Assembly: GCA_964508715.1 (NCBI GenBank)
Contig: CAZDUX010000007.1
Coordinates: 104,043-168,042, forward strand
Length of the DNA: 64,000 nt
Direction: 5' to 3'
Source of the DNA: JAKALX01 sp964508715
Lineage (GTDB): Bacteria; Chloroflexota; Dehalococcoidia; Tepidiformales; Tepidiformaceae
This document shows positions 54,206 to 62,861 of the stretch, piece by piece. Below the pieces are notes generated by a model. That model did no database searches, was not told the DNA's origin, and saw only the letters and a program-made list of their open reading frames with translations. The position numbers and the translations under genes were made by a program. The first letter of the stretch is position 1, and the number at the start of each line of letters is the position of its first letter.

Positions 54206-54763
54206 CTACCCACCCGCACCGACCCCCGCGTGCGCCAGGAAGTCGTCGGCGAACGCGTCGAGTGCGCCATAGTCGGTGTAGTCATAGTTGCGGTGGGTGT
54301 CGGTGCCGAGGCCTTCACCGCTGGCGCCGACGATCTTCCGGACCATCCAGCGCTTCAGGTGGCCGTATCTCGTGTACTGCAGCGCTCCGCCCACGAGTGC
54401 CACCATGCCGGGGTTCCAACCGGTCTCCTCGCGAAACAGGTCGACGTACCCCTGCGCCTGTGCTGTGTGCTGCTCGTCCTGCGTGATCGCCGTCATGCTC
54501 ACCGAGAAGAAGCCGTTCGGCCGTGCTGTGATCGCATCGCGATACGCACGGACGAACGTGACCAGTTCCTTGTGGTGTTTTCCCATGTGGATGGAACCAC
54601 CAACGAGTACCGCGTCGAACTTCGTGAGGTCGGGCGAGTCGGGGAGTTGAAACACCTGCACGTCATTCCCTGCCGCCTGGAACCGTGCCGCAATGCGCTC
54701 CGCCACGTCATTCGTGTGCCCTTCCACCGTGTGAAAGACGATGGCTATGTGCCTGGCGCCCAT
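54206..54763 (-). CDS. Flavodoxin-domain protein (HemG/protoporphyrinogen-oxidase-like)
   Basis: The 185-residue flavodoxin-fold protein has the FMN phosphate loop HTVEGHTNDVAE, then FDAVLVGGSIHMGKHHKEL and the C-terminal NYDYTDYGALDAFADDF. This arrangement matches HemG-type menaquinone-dependent protoporphyrinogen dehydrogenases and related flavodoxins. No heme genes are nearby, so a general redox role is equally possible. GGAGG lies 9 bases before the ATG. Confidence 0.83.
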   Translation of the reverse strand: MGARHIAIVFHTVEGHTNDVAERIAARFQAAGNDVQVFQLPDSPDLTKFDAVLVGGSIHMGKHHKELVTFVRAYRDAITARPNGFFSVSMTAITQDEQHTAQAQGYVDLFREETGWNPGMVALVGGALQYTRYGHLKRWMVRKIVGASGEGLGTDTHRNYDYTDYGALDAFADDFLAHAGVGAGG

Positions 54764-54864
54764 GGCGTTACGCCTCCGTCTTCAAGCAGAGCATTTCCTC
54801 GGGGCCCTGACCATGAGCGAATGAACCTGCATCGAGCGCCGATCGGCCCGCAACCGGCCCGGGC

Positions 54865-55431
54865 CTACCCCTGCCAGTTGGTGAGCCACCGTGGCGGCGG
54901 CGCGATTCCCTGGCGGCGAAGCCATTCCCGGAGCGGCGCCTCGGTCGAGTCGAAGGCGAGCGTTTCCCACGGGAGTTCTCCCGGCGCGAACCAACCCACC
55001 TCGAGTACTTCCTCGCCGGCGAAACCTTCGTCCTCGGTCTGGCCCTCGAAGGTGACCACGACGAGGCTCCGGTAGGGGACCGAGTGCACGGTAAGCAGCC
55101 CGCCGACAGCCACTTCTATGCCCGCCTCCTCCCGCGCTTCACGGGCAGCAGCCTCCTGCACCGTCTCGCCGAGTTCCATAAACCCCCCCGGGACCTGCCA
55201 GAACCCCGTCCGCGGTTCGAGATCACGCCGCACGAGTAGTGCGCGCCCCCCGCGTACGGCCAGTACCGCCGCGCATGGCCGGGGATGCATCTCGTGGATG
55301 AAACCGCAGTCGAGGCATTCGAGGGCGCCCGGGCTCCCGATGCCGGCCACCGCCCGAGCCATCCGCTGGCCGCACTTCATGCAATACACGGCGCTGTCGT
55401 GCGGGTGCCACGCGCTTCTTTCGATCGTCAC
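54865..55431 (-). CDS. Nudix hydrolase with N-terminal zinc ribbon
   Basis: The 188-residue protein has an N-terminal CxxC pair (YCMKCGQ) and a second (LECLDCG) forming a zinc ribbon, as in NADH pyrophosphatase NudC. The Nudix box is complete: G-G-F-M-E-L-G-E then REAREEAGIEV. It should cleave a nucleoside diphosphate derivative (NADH, ADP-ribose or a capped RNA are candidates). The GTG start keeps the ribbon intact and has a TAGACT hexamer 6 bases upstream, suggesting a leaderless mRNA. Confidence 0.9.
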   Translation of the reverse strand: MTIERSAWHPHDSAVYCMKCGQRMARAVAGIGSPGALECLDCGFIHEMHPRPCAAVLAVRGGRALLVRRDLEPRTGFWQVPGGFMELGETVQEAAAREAREEAGIEVAVGGLLTVHSVPYRSLVVVTFEGQTEDEGFAGEEVLEVGWFAPGELPWETLAFDSTEAPLREWLRRQGIAPPPRWLTNWQG

Positions 55432-55437
55432 AGAAAG

Positions 55438-55443
55438 AGTCTA
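55438..55443 (-). promoter_or_regulatory. Likely leaderless promoter of the Nudix gene
   Basis: TAGACT on the minus strand lies exactly 6 bases before the GTG start; no ribosome-binding site is visible. Confidence 0.4.
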
Positions 55444-55853
55444 GCCGCAGTCGGCACCTTTCGCGTCTGCCCAGCGCGAATGAGATAGGGGGTACCCAAC
55501 AACAGGACGCGACCATGAAATCACGATCACTCCGAACACGCCCACTCCGCCACCGGTCCAGCCTCTGAGCTGGCGGGGCACGACGCGCTGGGCACTCTCG
55601 CATGGACCTCGAGGAACATCTCGGCCTTTGTCCCAGTGCGGAGGCGCGGTCAGCAGGTCAAAAGGCCGTCAAAGGTCGCCGCGGAACCGCTGTCAGAACG
55701 GCTATGGTTTCAACTCGTTCGCCGTGGTCTTCGCAGGTCACCATGCTCGGGGTGGGGGATTTCCACTATTGACGGCAAGAGCCATATGAGGCAGCACGTC
55801 CAAATGAACGACGCTTCTCCTGCGAAACAGCTCCAGAGCATGTTGAAGTGAAG

Positions 55854-56162
55854 CTAGACCGGACAATAATGGTCATGGGTTGCGGCTCGCGGTCCCCATC
55901 CTCTCACTCGCCGACGGAGGTCCTGGACGGCCCGGTACGCTGCCATTCCGCGGATTCCGTCCAGGCACAAGCCGATTTGCTCGACGTAATATCGCTCTCC
56001 TGGTGAAGATTCTCCCGGCAACCTGCGTATCTCGCGAGCCCACCCCGTAACCGCTCGCAGTACGCGCCCGTCGGAGTTGATACGATCCGGATCATTTAAG
56101 TCAGCGTATTGAATCTGCCGCCGCTTGTAGCACCACCCCGGACAGCTCGATATCGAGTCCAT
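55854..56162 (-). CDS. Doubtful protein-coding frame (102 residues)
   Basis: An ATG opens a 102-codon frame, arginine-rich (RRLPGES, DLRRRVRGWG), with lower third-position GC than neighbouring genes. No ribosome-binding site or family match is evident. Listed because it is the only frame of any length in a 1.4-kb gap; it may be a remnant. Confidence 0.22.
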   Translation of the reverse strand: MDSISSCPGWCYKRRQIQYADLNDPDRINSDGRVLRAVTGWAREIRRLPGESSPGERYYVEQIGLCLDGIRGMAAYRAVQDLRRRVRGWGPRAATHDHYCPV

Positions 56163-56500
56163 TGTCTATCGTAACACGATGAATAACAACAGCGTTGACA
56201 AGGCCTCGAAACATGCTATACGTGACACCCCACGTTCACTCAATTTCAGTTCCTGATATGGAACCGGAATAAGGATGTGGTAGCCAGGATTGGAGCAACG
56301 CCTGGTGAACAGCCAGTGCGTTCCTTTGCCGTGCAGGCGCCATGCAACAGTGGCGCCGCGTCGGCGGTCCTGGTGGGTCGTTCGTCCGGGGACACCGCCG
56401 GGCCTGGACCTGGCGTCACAATCCCGTGCAGGAGGTGAAGTATCAATCCAGGCACGTGTCGCCGCGCTCTCCCTTTGTCTGAACTCGAACAATAGAAGAC

Positions 56501-56528
56501 CCCGCTAAAGCAGCCACTTTAGCGGGGC
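56501..56528. terminator. Perfect 11-bp hairpin
   Basis: CCCCGCTAAAG and its complement enclose a 6-base CAGCCA loop. On the minus strand the stem is followed by TCTTCTATT, a partly T-rich run, so it may serve as a terminator for transcription coming leftward from the surface cluster side, or as a boundary of the poorly coding region. Confidence 0.6.
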
Positions 56529-56832
56529 CGGTCGCAAGGATGGCGGTTTGGGGCCCCCTTGCAAAGCGGATAATAGCATCAACTCCGCGTTGTGAGTGTG
56601 TGTCTGTTCCCCGGCGTTTGCCCGAGGGAAAGACCGCGAAATCTCCCGCTCCTCCTGGCGACCAGACGGTGCATTCGCGGGCTGTGCGCCGAGCCACGCT
56701 GTGGTACTGGCAACTCCCCCTCGTTCGCACCTCGCACATCCGGCGTGGCAGGCAGCCGCCACGCGTGGTCTGTGTCGCGCCGTGCCGCTCTCCCATCGTT
56801 GATGGCGACGGTGCGGCCGTGGAGGTTCGGTA

Positions 56833-58011
56833 ATGACAACCAACAAGTCGATTGGGCTACTGCCCGCCGTGGGAGTTCTGGTCGCCATCGTCATCGCTAT
56901 TGGGACATTCGCGAGTGATTCCACACGGGCGAATGCCCAGGTCGCCCGCATCTGTGGCCCGATGGACGTGGCGTTCGTGGTAGATGACACGGGAAGCATG
57001 GGAAGCGCCCTTGCGAACGTGAACTCCCAGTTGAGCGGAATCGTTTCCAGCATCAACACGGCCTCGGGCGGCGCCTACCGCCTCAGCCTTACCACGTTCA
57101 AGGACGACATCACGGTCCGCCAGGTGTTCGCACCGGGAAACGCCGCGGCGGTCCAGGCCGACATGGCGGCCCTTGTGGCGAGCGGTGGCTCGGGTGAACC
57201 CGAGGCATCGGATGAGGCGCTGAACACCGTGATCAACGCCCTGCCCGTCGGCACGAGGCTACAGAACATCGCGTTCTCCCCGGCATTCAACCCGGCCGCA
57301 CTCAAGATCGCCATCCTCGTCACGGATGCACGGCCCGGTGGGTTCGATGACTCGTTCACGCCCGCGGACGTGACCAACGCGCACAACGTCGCTCTGAGCG
57401 CCGCCGCGCAGGGGATCAAGATCTCATCGGTCCTCATCGGTGGCCGTGTCGATACACTGGCGGCGACGCCGATCATGCAGGATTACGCCACCACATCTGG
57501 TGGTGTGTTCACCCTGGCCGCCGCGGACGGCACCGGCACCGGTGCGGCGATACAGAAGATTATCGACGCCTGCGGCAGCGGCGACGGCCCGGACCTGACG
57601 GTTACCAAGTCGCTCAAGCCAGGTCTCCCGCGGCCGGTACCGGGTGGGCTCACGTCCTTCATCATTCGCGTCAAGAACGTCGGGAACCGCCCAACTCCAC
57701 CGCCTCCAACCGACGTGATGATGCGCGACGACCTGACGGGCGTCGGCACGTTCGTGTTCTGGATTGCGAGCAGCGGCAAGTGCACCGGCTGGGCGGGGTA
57801 CCCATACGTCGATTGCTCGCGCGGTCAGATGGCCCCCGGCGAAGAGTGGGTGATCGAGATCACGGTGCGCCTGAACTCGACGTTCAACGCCTGCACCGGG
57901 CTGGTCAACCGCGTGATCGTCGACCGCTGGAACCTCATCAAAGAGACCAACGAGGCCAACAACACCGCGAGCTACGCGGTGATTCCACCCGATCCCCTGT
58001 GTGAGGCGTAA
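56833..58011 (+). CDS. Secreted VWA-domain protein with C-terminal CARDB/DUF11-like domain
   Basis: The 392-residue protein has an N-terminal signal peptide or anchor (GLLPAVGVLVAIVIAIGTFA). A von Willebrand A domain follows, with MIDAS loop D51-x-T53-x-S55 (VVDDTGSMGSA) and later acidic D in VTDARPGGF, so it can bind a metal and a protein ligand. From about 250 a beta-sandwich domain follows (DLTVTKSLKPGLPRPVPGG ... VKNVGNRPTPP ... NEANNTASYAV), typical of CARDB/DUF11 surface modules. GGAGG precedes the ATG. It is the first of four exported proteins in a row and may be an adhesive or assembly component. Confidence 0.85.
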   Translation: MTTNKSIGLLPAVGVLVAIVIAIGTFASDSTRANAQVARICGPMDVAFVVDDTGSMGSALANVNSQLSGIVSSINTASGGAYRLSLTTFKDDITVRQVFAPGNAAAVQADMAALVASGGSGEPEASDEALNTVINALPVGTRLQNIAFSPAFNPAALKIAILVTDARPGGFDDSFTPADVTNAHNVALSAAAQGIKISSVLIGGRVDTLAATPIMQDYATTSGGVFTLAAADGTGTGAAIQKIIDACGSGDGPDLTVTKSLKPGLPRPVPGGLTSFIIRVKNVGNRPTPPPPTDVMMRDDLTGVGTFVFWIASSGKCTGWAGYPYVDCSRGQMAPGEEWVIEITVRLNSTFNACTGLVNRVIVDRWNLIKETNEANNTASYAVIPPDPLCEA

Positions 58012-58362
58012 TCGGCCTTGAGAGAAAACGGTAGCTGCAACGGGCGCGAGCCCGGGACCAGCGCCTCGGCCCCGGTGCCCGGTGCCCGCCCGGCGCCGGG
58101 CGGGGCAGAAGAGGCACCCCGGCAAAAACAGCCGTGCCTCATGCCCCGCCAACCGGAATCCCGTGGCGAAGTTCACAAGGAGGTGGCCGTCGAACGAGAT
58201 GATTAGCAACCCTGGCAGGCACGGACCGCCTGCCAGGGCCAACGCAAGACCGACACCACGTCAACGCCTTGCCGCATAGATTCTAGCCCTCTGTGGCGGG
58301 CAGCGGCTTCGCACCTGGCGGCATCCGCCGCCAACAGCGACCTCTCACAGGGAGAATTCTCG
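58012..58362 (+). other. Intergenic region with palindrome and terminator hairpin
   Basis: No gene is supported. A 20-base GC palindrome (CCCGCCCGGC and complement, 58085-58104) and a strong hairpin CCCTGGCAGGC/GCCTGCCAGGG with a 7-base loop (58210-58238) lie here. The latter probably ends the VWA transcript. GGGAGA precedes the next ATG. Confidence 0.65.
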
Positions 58363-59553
58363 ATGAATCTCGGAAAGAAGTTCGGACTGGGGCTGATGGC
58401 CTCGCTTTCCCTTGGCGCGATCACCCTCGCCGGCACTGCCCGCGAGGCGCGTGCCGACCAGCCAGTCCCCACGGGAGCCACGGTCGTTACCGGCAGCATG
58501 GCCCCCACCATCGCCTGCAAATGGGAATTGCCTGACGTCAACGACAATTCGGCCGACGGCATCCAGTACGGCCAGGACGACAACGCCTCCCAGAACCCGG
58601 GCGTCCCCTGCCAGCTCGCCTCAGGCGTCGTCGGTATGGCGGACAGCGTCCACAACATGATCCAGGTGCTCCCGAACGCCGAAGATAAGCCGACGGAGAA
58701 GAGGGTCGAGCTCTGGGCCGCCGTCGGCCACCCGGCCGGCATCAGCAACATCAGCGACGTGTACTGGGACATCTTCCATCCCGATGGCATGGCGAAGATC
58801 CAGGTCCACGGAGTGCGTGACCTGAGTTGCACGGGCCCAACCGGTATGTTCGCCGCCGCCCAGGTGACCGGGCAGCTCTCGAATGCCGCGATCAACGACA
58901 CCAACAACGGGCTCGTCGCGCTTTGCCAGCAAGGTGGCATCGCGATCTACCACTACTGGTTCGACATCTCCAAGCATCAACCCTCTGGCGAGTACCGCGT
59001 CCGCCTGACCGCCGTCAGCTCGGGTGCGACGGTTTCGCTCACGAATTACCTCGACGTCATCCCGTTCTACAACCTCGTCACCGACTTCACGAACGTCGAC
59101 TTCGGCGTCGTGACGGCGGGTCTCGACAAGGTCGTCCTCGGTGACCTCGACATGTTGACCCCGTCTCGGCCGACGGTGAAGAACACGGGCAACACCGGCA
59201 TGGGCATCGCGCTCCTGTTCACCGACATGGTGAACTCCCCGGATCCCGTGCTCGCGAAGCACATCACCCAGTTCGACGCCAAGTTCGGACGGACTCCTTC
59301 GACGCTCCAGGATATCCCGTTCATCCTCTCCGGGACAGTCACCCCGTTTGATGACAACGCCGAGCGCGTCCTCTGCCCGAACCGAGTTGGCAAGCTGGAC
59401 CTCTCGGTCCATCCGCCTAGCACGCTTCCTTCTGGCGTCTACACCGGCCAGGTCACCGTCATCGCTCGACGTGTGCCCATCTGCCTGACCGACGCTGGTT
59501 CGGTGAGCCCGCTTCCGGGCGCTGGTTCCGACCCCGTCGGCGCCAGCTCGTAA
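58363..59553 (+). CDS. Secreted protein, first copy of a paralogous pair
   Basis: The 396-residue exported protein has a signal peptide (MNLGKKFGLGLMASLSLGAI, cleavage near AREARA at 31). The mature domain begins with IACKWELPD and contains WDIFHPDG, ALCQQGGIAIYHYWFDIS, GEYRVRLTA and FTNVDFGVVTAGLDKVVLGD. It ends with RVLCPNRVGKLDLSV and SGVYTGQVTVIAR, a beta-sandwich-like pattern. Six cysteines suggest disulfides. The same order of motifs occurs in the C-terminal half of the protein at 60947, so the two are paralogs. No known family was recognised; camelysin/TasA-like beta-sandwich fibre proteins are a possible comparison, not a claim. GGGAGA lies before the ATG. Confidence 0.75.
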   Translation: MNLGKKFGLGLMASLSLGAITLAGTAREARADQPVPTGATVVTGSMAPTIACKWELPDVNDNSADGIQYGQDDNASQNPGVPCQLASGVVGMADSVHNMIQVLPNAEDKPTEKRVELWAAVGHPAGISNISDVYWDIFHPDGMAKIQVHGVRDLSCTGPTGMFAAAQVTGQLSNAAINDTNNGLVALCQQGGIAIYHYWFDISKHQPSGEYRVRLTAVSSGATVSLTNYLDVIPFYNLVTDFTNVDFGVVTAGLDKVVLGDLDMLTPSRPTVKNTGNTGMGIALLFTDMVNSPDPVLAKHITQFDAKFGRTPSTLQDIPFILSGTVTPFDDNAERVLCPNRVGKLDLSVHPPSTLPSGVYTGQVTVIARRVPICLTDAGSVSPLPGAGSDPVGASS

Positions 59554-59601
59554 GCGCTGACGTTTTCGGGCGGCGGGTTTGGTCTCCCCCCTGCCCGCCG
59601 C

Positions 59602-59641
59602 ACCACCGGGGAGGATCCTGCGACTCATCCTCCCCGGTGGT
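59602..59641 (+). terminator. Strong hairpin between surface-protein genes
   Basis: A perfect 15-bp stem (ACCACCGGGGAGGAT and complement) with a 10-base loop lies 48 bases after the preceding stop and 70 bases before the next start. It may end the upstream transcript or limit read-through into the DUF916-like gene. Confidence 0.75.
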
Positions 59642-59711
59642 CAGTCAGTAACGGGTCGCGCGCATCGAGTCCGCCCCCACCACAGCGATGACAAACCGGA
59701 GGGTTTCGACC

Positions 59712-60944
59712 ATGACCACGAAGAGCATTCCCCGCCGCGTCATGACCGGCCTGGTCTTCTGCATCATGCTCATGCTGGTGGGCGCGGCTCCTGCGAAAGC
59801 CGACGGTATCGGCGTATACCCGGCTGAAATCACCTTCAGCGACACATTGCGTGGCGGCGAGTACTTCTCCAGCATCGGCGTCATCAACCATGGCGCCCAG
59901 TCGCGAACGTTCACCCTCGAAGCGACCGGCGATATCGCGTCGTGGATATCCTTCGTCGACCCCGCCGACCGCACGAAGAACATCGATCACATGACCACCA
60001 GCGCGGGCGCGGACGGTCACGCGGACGTTCGCCTGACGGTGCCCGACTCGGCCCAGAATGGTTTGTACACTGGCGAGGTGCGGACCGTCGCCGTCGTCGA
60101 CGGGGGCAAGATCGATGGCTCCGGCTCAACGCTCAGCCTGGGCGCGTCGATTGAGGTGAAAGCTGTGGTTTCGGGCAAGCAGCGGGTAGCGGGGAAGTTC
60201 CTCGAGCTGGCTGCGAACGATATCGAAGTGGGCTATCCGCTGCGTGTTACGTCCAAAGTCCAAAACGACGGCAACGTCCGCGTCCTCCCCCAGGTGCATG
60301 TGGAAATCAGCACCTCCGCAAAGGTCATCGGGACGATCGATACGAACGACGTTGCCGTTCCCCCGAACGAGTACCGCGACATCGAGTCGCAGTGGGACAC
60401 CAATATCGCGGGCCCCGGCGACTACCTGATAACGACGACCGTTTCGTTCCCCGGGGTGCAGCTCGGCCAGCGCACACGCCAGGTTCGAATCGTGCCAAGG
60501 GGAAGCCTCACCCGCCAGGGAAGCTTCGAGAGCCTTCGGCTCGCGAACGAGGTCGTTCCCGGGTCCGTTGCACGCGTCGTCGCGTCGTATCGCAACACGG
60601 GCCAGGTTGATGCTCTCGCCGTGTTCTCGGGCGAGGTGTACCGCGACGGGAAGCTCATCAAATCGGTAACGAGCCTGCAGAAGCTGGTCCGTCGCGACGA
60701 GGTGCAACAGCTGGAGGCGCTCATCGAACTCCCGGTTGCTGGCACCTACAAAGTGCAGGGCAAGGTGAACTTCGAGGGCCAGGACTCCGACGTCCGCGAA
60801 CTGACATTCACCGTTGGTTCCTCGGAGACCACCAACATGGCACCGGTCTACAGCGTGGGTGGCGCGGGGCTGGTGCTGCTGGGTGGGGTGGCCGCCTTCT
60901 ACATTCGCAAACGAGCGCACCAGGATTCGCGAAAGGTGGCGTAG
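59712..60944 (+). CDS. Membrane-anchored DUF916/WxL-interacting-like surface protein
   Basis: The 410-residue protein has a signal peptide (1-30, ending AAPAKA). Its first mature domain opens GIGVYPAEITFSDTLRGGEYF and reads SIGVINHGAQSRTFTLEATG, close in pattern to the DUF916 peptidoglycan-binding domain of WxL-interacting proteins. Further immunoglobulin-like modules follow (VTSKVQNDGNVRVLPQV, VASYRNTGQVDALAVF). It closes with one membrane segment (YSVGGAGLVLLGGVAAFYI) and a basic tail RKRAHQDSRKVA. That layout equals the DUF916-DUF3324-TM proteins of Firmicutes Csc clusters. GGAGG lies 9 bases upstream. Its stop is 2 bases before the next gene. Confidence 0.75.
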   Translation: MTTKSIPRRVMTGLVFCIMLMLVGAAPAKADGIGVYPAEITFSDTLRGGEYFSSIGVINHGAQSRTFTLEATGDIASWISFVDPADRTKNIDHMTTSAGADGHADVRLTVPDSAQNGLYTGEVRTVAVVDGGKIDGSGSTLSLGASIEVKAVVSGKQRVAGKFLELAANDIEVGYPLRVTSKVQNDGNVRVLPQVHVEISTSAKVIGTIDTNDVAVPPNEYRDIESQWDTNIAGPGDYLITTTVSFPGVQLGQRTRQVRIVPRGSLTRQGSFESLRLANEVVPGSVARVVASYRNTGQVDALAVFSGEVYRDGKLIKSVTSLQKLVRRDEVQQLEALIELPVAGTYKVQGKVNFEGQDSDVRELTFTVGSSETTNMAPVYSVGGAGLVLLGGVAAFYIRKRAHQDSRKVA

Positions 60945-60946
60945 GC

Positions 60947-62854
60947 GTGGCCCACGCAACGGTTCGGCGCTCCCTTCGAAGGATGGTAAGCGGGACAAGC
61001 ACAGTCGTTGGCCTGTTGTCGATGGTGCTCGCCGGAGCGGCCCTCGTGTCGGGTGGTCCGGCGCGTGCCCAGACTCCGGGAACCGAAATGTGTAACGACA
61101 CGACAACTCCCATCCTGGGGGTTGAATCGGCGACGACCAGTACCTCGGTTTACCCGACAGACACCAGCACGTCGGCACCAGGGTCGTCGGCCTCTCCTGC
61201 GGGAGCTGCATCGCCTTCGCCAAGTCCAATGCCTTCGGCGAGCCCGACTCCATCGCCTTCGCCGAGTGCAACACCCTCCCCATCGCCGAGCCCGGCACCG
61301 TCGCCATCGCAGAGCCCGATTCCATCGCCGTCGCCGAGTCCGACACCGTCGCTATCGCCGAGCCCGACAGCATCGCCATCGCCGAGCCCGATTCCATCGC
61401 CGTCGCCGAGCCCGACGCCGTCGCCATCGCCGAGCCCGACAGCATTGCCATCGCCGAGCCCGATTCCATCGCCGTCGGCGAGCCCGACACCGTCGCCGAG
61501 CCCAACGCCCTCACCATCGCCGGGGTCCAACGCCTCGGCCTCGGCCTCGGCAGCGGCGGAGGGCACGTTGGGTACACCCTGCCCGGCCTCGCACATGGCC
61601 GCTGCCGCAGGTGGCTCGGTTCTTGCTTCCTCTGCTACTTCGATTGGTTCGATTGGCACCGCCGGCACTCCGGCCGCATCCGCGACGACGAGCACGCCTT
61701 CGCCCGGCGCATCCGCGAGTGCATCGCCAGCTGCCACCGCCTCCGCATCGGCCGCTCCAACGGCCACCCCGGGAACGGCTGCTTTCATCGAGTGCCAATG
61801 GATTCTCCCCGACATGCGCATTCCGATCGCCGGCGCCACTCCTGCGCCAGGGGCAGTCCTCTATGCGCCGCCCGGGAACCCTGCAGAACACGATGACGAT
61901 TCCACGCTTGGGCCGTCCGCCGCTATGGCTTGCGACGCGGGAATTGGGGGTGCCGGTCAGCCAAATGGCTCAACGCACGTGATGCAGGCCCGCCCGTATC
62001 CGGGTGACCGTCCCGCGAAACGCGTCGTGGAGGCCTGGGCCATGGTCCGGACGCAGGGGACGGCGAAGCCGCCCGCACTCTCGTGGTCCGTGACTGGCCC
62101 AGGCGGCGGCCCGGCAACCGTCGTGCCAGGAAGGCTGCTTGCGTCATCCGATTGGGCGATGCTCGGCGGGGCTGGGATAGCGGGCACAATGCTGGATGCG
62201 GCGGTCGGAACAGGCCAGGTCAGTACTCGCATCGCAAGCGCCACGCGCGATGGGATTGTTGCGCGTTGTGTCCGAGGGGAGGTTGCCGTATTTCACGGCC
62301 AGTTCGCACTGTCGTTCCTTCAATCCTGCGGCGTATATCGTGTTGAAGCCGTCGCTCAGGGCGTCAACTCGCCCGCGCCTTTCTGGTCGACGTTCGATGA
62401 CGTGTGCTACACGTCGGTAGGCCGTGACTTCGAGACGATCCAGTGGGGGAACGTCGCAGCCGGGCAGGAGCAATGGCTTCGTGGTGACCTTGCCTGGTCG
62501 GACGTCGCAGCTATGCATCCGACGTTGAGAAACGATGGCAACATGCCGGCGAGGATCGCAATCGCCTTTGACGCACTAAGTCCCGCCGGCGCAGGCCCTG
62601 GAAGCGAACGGATCGAGAAGTTCGCGGCGTGCCTCGGGAAGCCGAGCAACCCGCTGCAATGTATCGACAGCATCCCGTCGGGGCTAACCGCCGAATTCGG
62701 GCGGCCGCAATCGGTGCTCTGCCCAGGGGATATCGCGCGGCTCGACGTTGGCCTCCTTCCGGGCGCCAGTGTTGCGGCAGGGTCATACACGGGGAGCCTC
62801 AGGATTGTCGAGTCGGGTATCGACGGTGACTGTCCCGCATCTTTCGCCGAGTAG
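60947..62854 (+). CDS. Secreted protein with long Pro-Ser linker, second copy of the paralogous pair
   Basis: The 635-residue exported protein has a signal peptide (1 to about 41, ending GGPARA). A Ser/Pro/Thr/Ala-rich region of about 120 residues (about 80-200, dominated by SPSP and PTPS units) and an Ala/Ser/Thr-rich spacer follow. The C-terminal domain (about 280-635) matches the mature protein at 58363 motif by motif: IECQWILPD, KRVVEAWAMV, RCVRGEVAVFHGQFALS, GVYRVEAVA, QWGNVAAGQEQWLRGD, LRNDGNMPARIAIAF, SVLCPGDIARLDVG and GSYTGSLRIV. The linker probably projects the domain through the wall. A GTG start 2 bases after the DUF916-like stop implies one operon. Confidence 0.78.
   Translation: MAHATVRRSLRRMVSGTSTVVGLLSMVLAGAALVSGGPARAQTPGTEMCNDTTTPILGVESATTSTSVYPTDTSTSAPGSSASPAGAASPSPSPMPSASPTPSPSPSATPSPSPSPAPSPSQSPIPSPSPSPTPSLSPSPTASPSPSPIPSPSPSPTPSPSPSPTALPSPSPIPSPSASPTPSPSPTPSPSPGSNASASASAAAEGTLGTPCPASHMAAAAGGSVLASSATSIGSIGTAGTPAASATTSTPSPGASASASPAATASASAAPTATPGTAAFIECQWILPDMRIPIAGATPAPGAVLYAPPGNPAEHDDDSTLGPSAAMACDAGIGGAGQPNGSTHVMQARPYPGDRPAKRVVEAWAMVRTQGTAKPPALSWSVTGPGGGPATVVPGRLLASSDWAMLGGAGIAGTMLDAAVGTGQVSTRIASATRDGIVARCVRGEVAVFHGQFALSFLQSCGVYRVEAVAQGVNSPAPFWSTFDDVCYTSVGRDFETIQWGNVAAGQEQWLRGDLAWSDVAAMHPTLRNDGNMPARIAIAFDALSPAGAGPGSERIEKFAACLGKPSNPLQCIDSIPSGLTAEFGRPQSVLCPGDIARLDVGLLPGASVAAGSYTGSLRIVESGIDGDCPASFAE
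61319..61510 (+). repeat. 72-bp tandem repeat coding the Pro-Ser linker
   Basis: The segment starting ATTCCATCGCC recurs at 61319, 61391 and 61463, exactly 72 bases apart, giving two full and one partial, diverging copy. Each unit encodes 24 residues of the form I-P-S-P-S-P-S-P-T-P with a T-A marker. Copy number may vary between strains. Confidence 0.85.
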
Positions 62855-62861
62855 TCTGGCA

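Larger units (their letters stand above)
55445..56832. other. 1.4-kb region without a confident gene
   Basis: The stretch is visibly less GC-rich than its surroundings between about 55.9 and 56.3 kb and has irregular codon use in all frames. It holds one possible short frame (minus strand, listed separately), a 12-base palindrome CTCGATATCGAG (56146-56157) and a terminator-like hairpin at 56501-56528. A weak minus-strand frame near 56.2-56.5 kb contains HGKGTHWLF and PVPYQELK, faintly like HicA toxins, but is not convincing. It may be a decayed mobile or accessory segment. Confidence 0.5.

Noticed and set aside
56166..56492. HicA-like toxin on the minus strand
   Set aside because: Two short similar words only; fold-defining residues and a HicB partner are missing.
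56560..56832. Riboswitch (for example c-di-GMP) before the VWA gene
   Set aside because: Searched by eye for conserved cores of common riboswitch classes; none found.
60126..61577. Antisense frame rich in Gly-Asp-Gly over the Pro-Ser repeat
   Set aside because: The repeat simply reads as repetitive sequence on both strands; there is no start signal or known domain.
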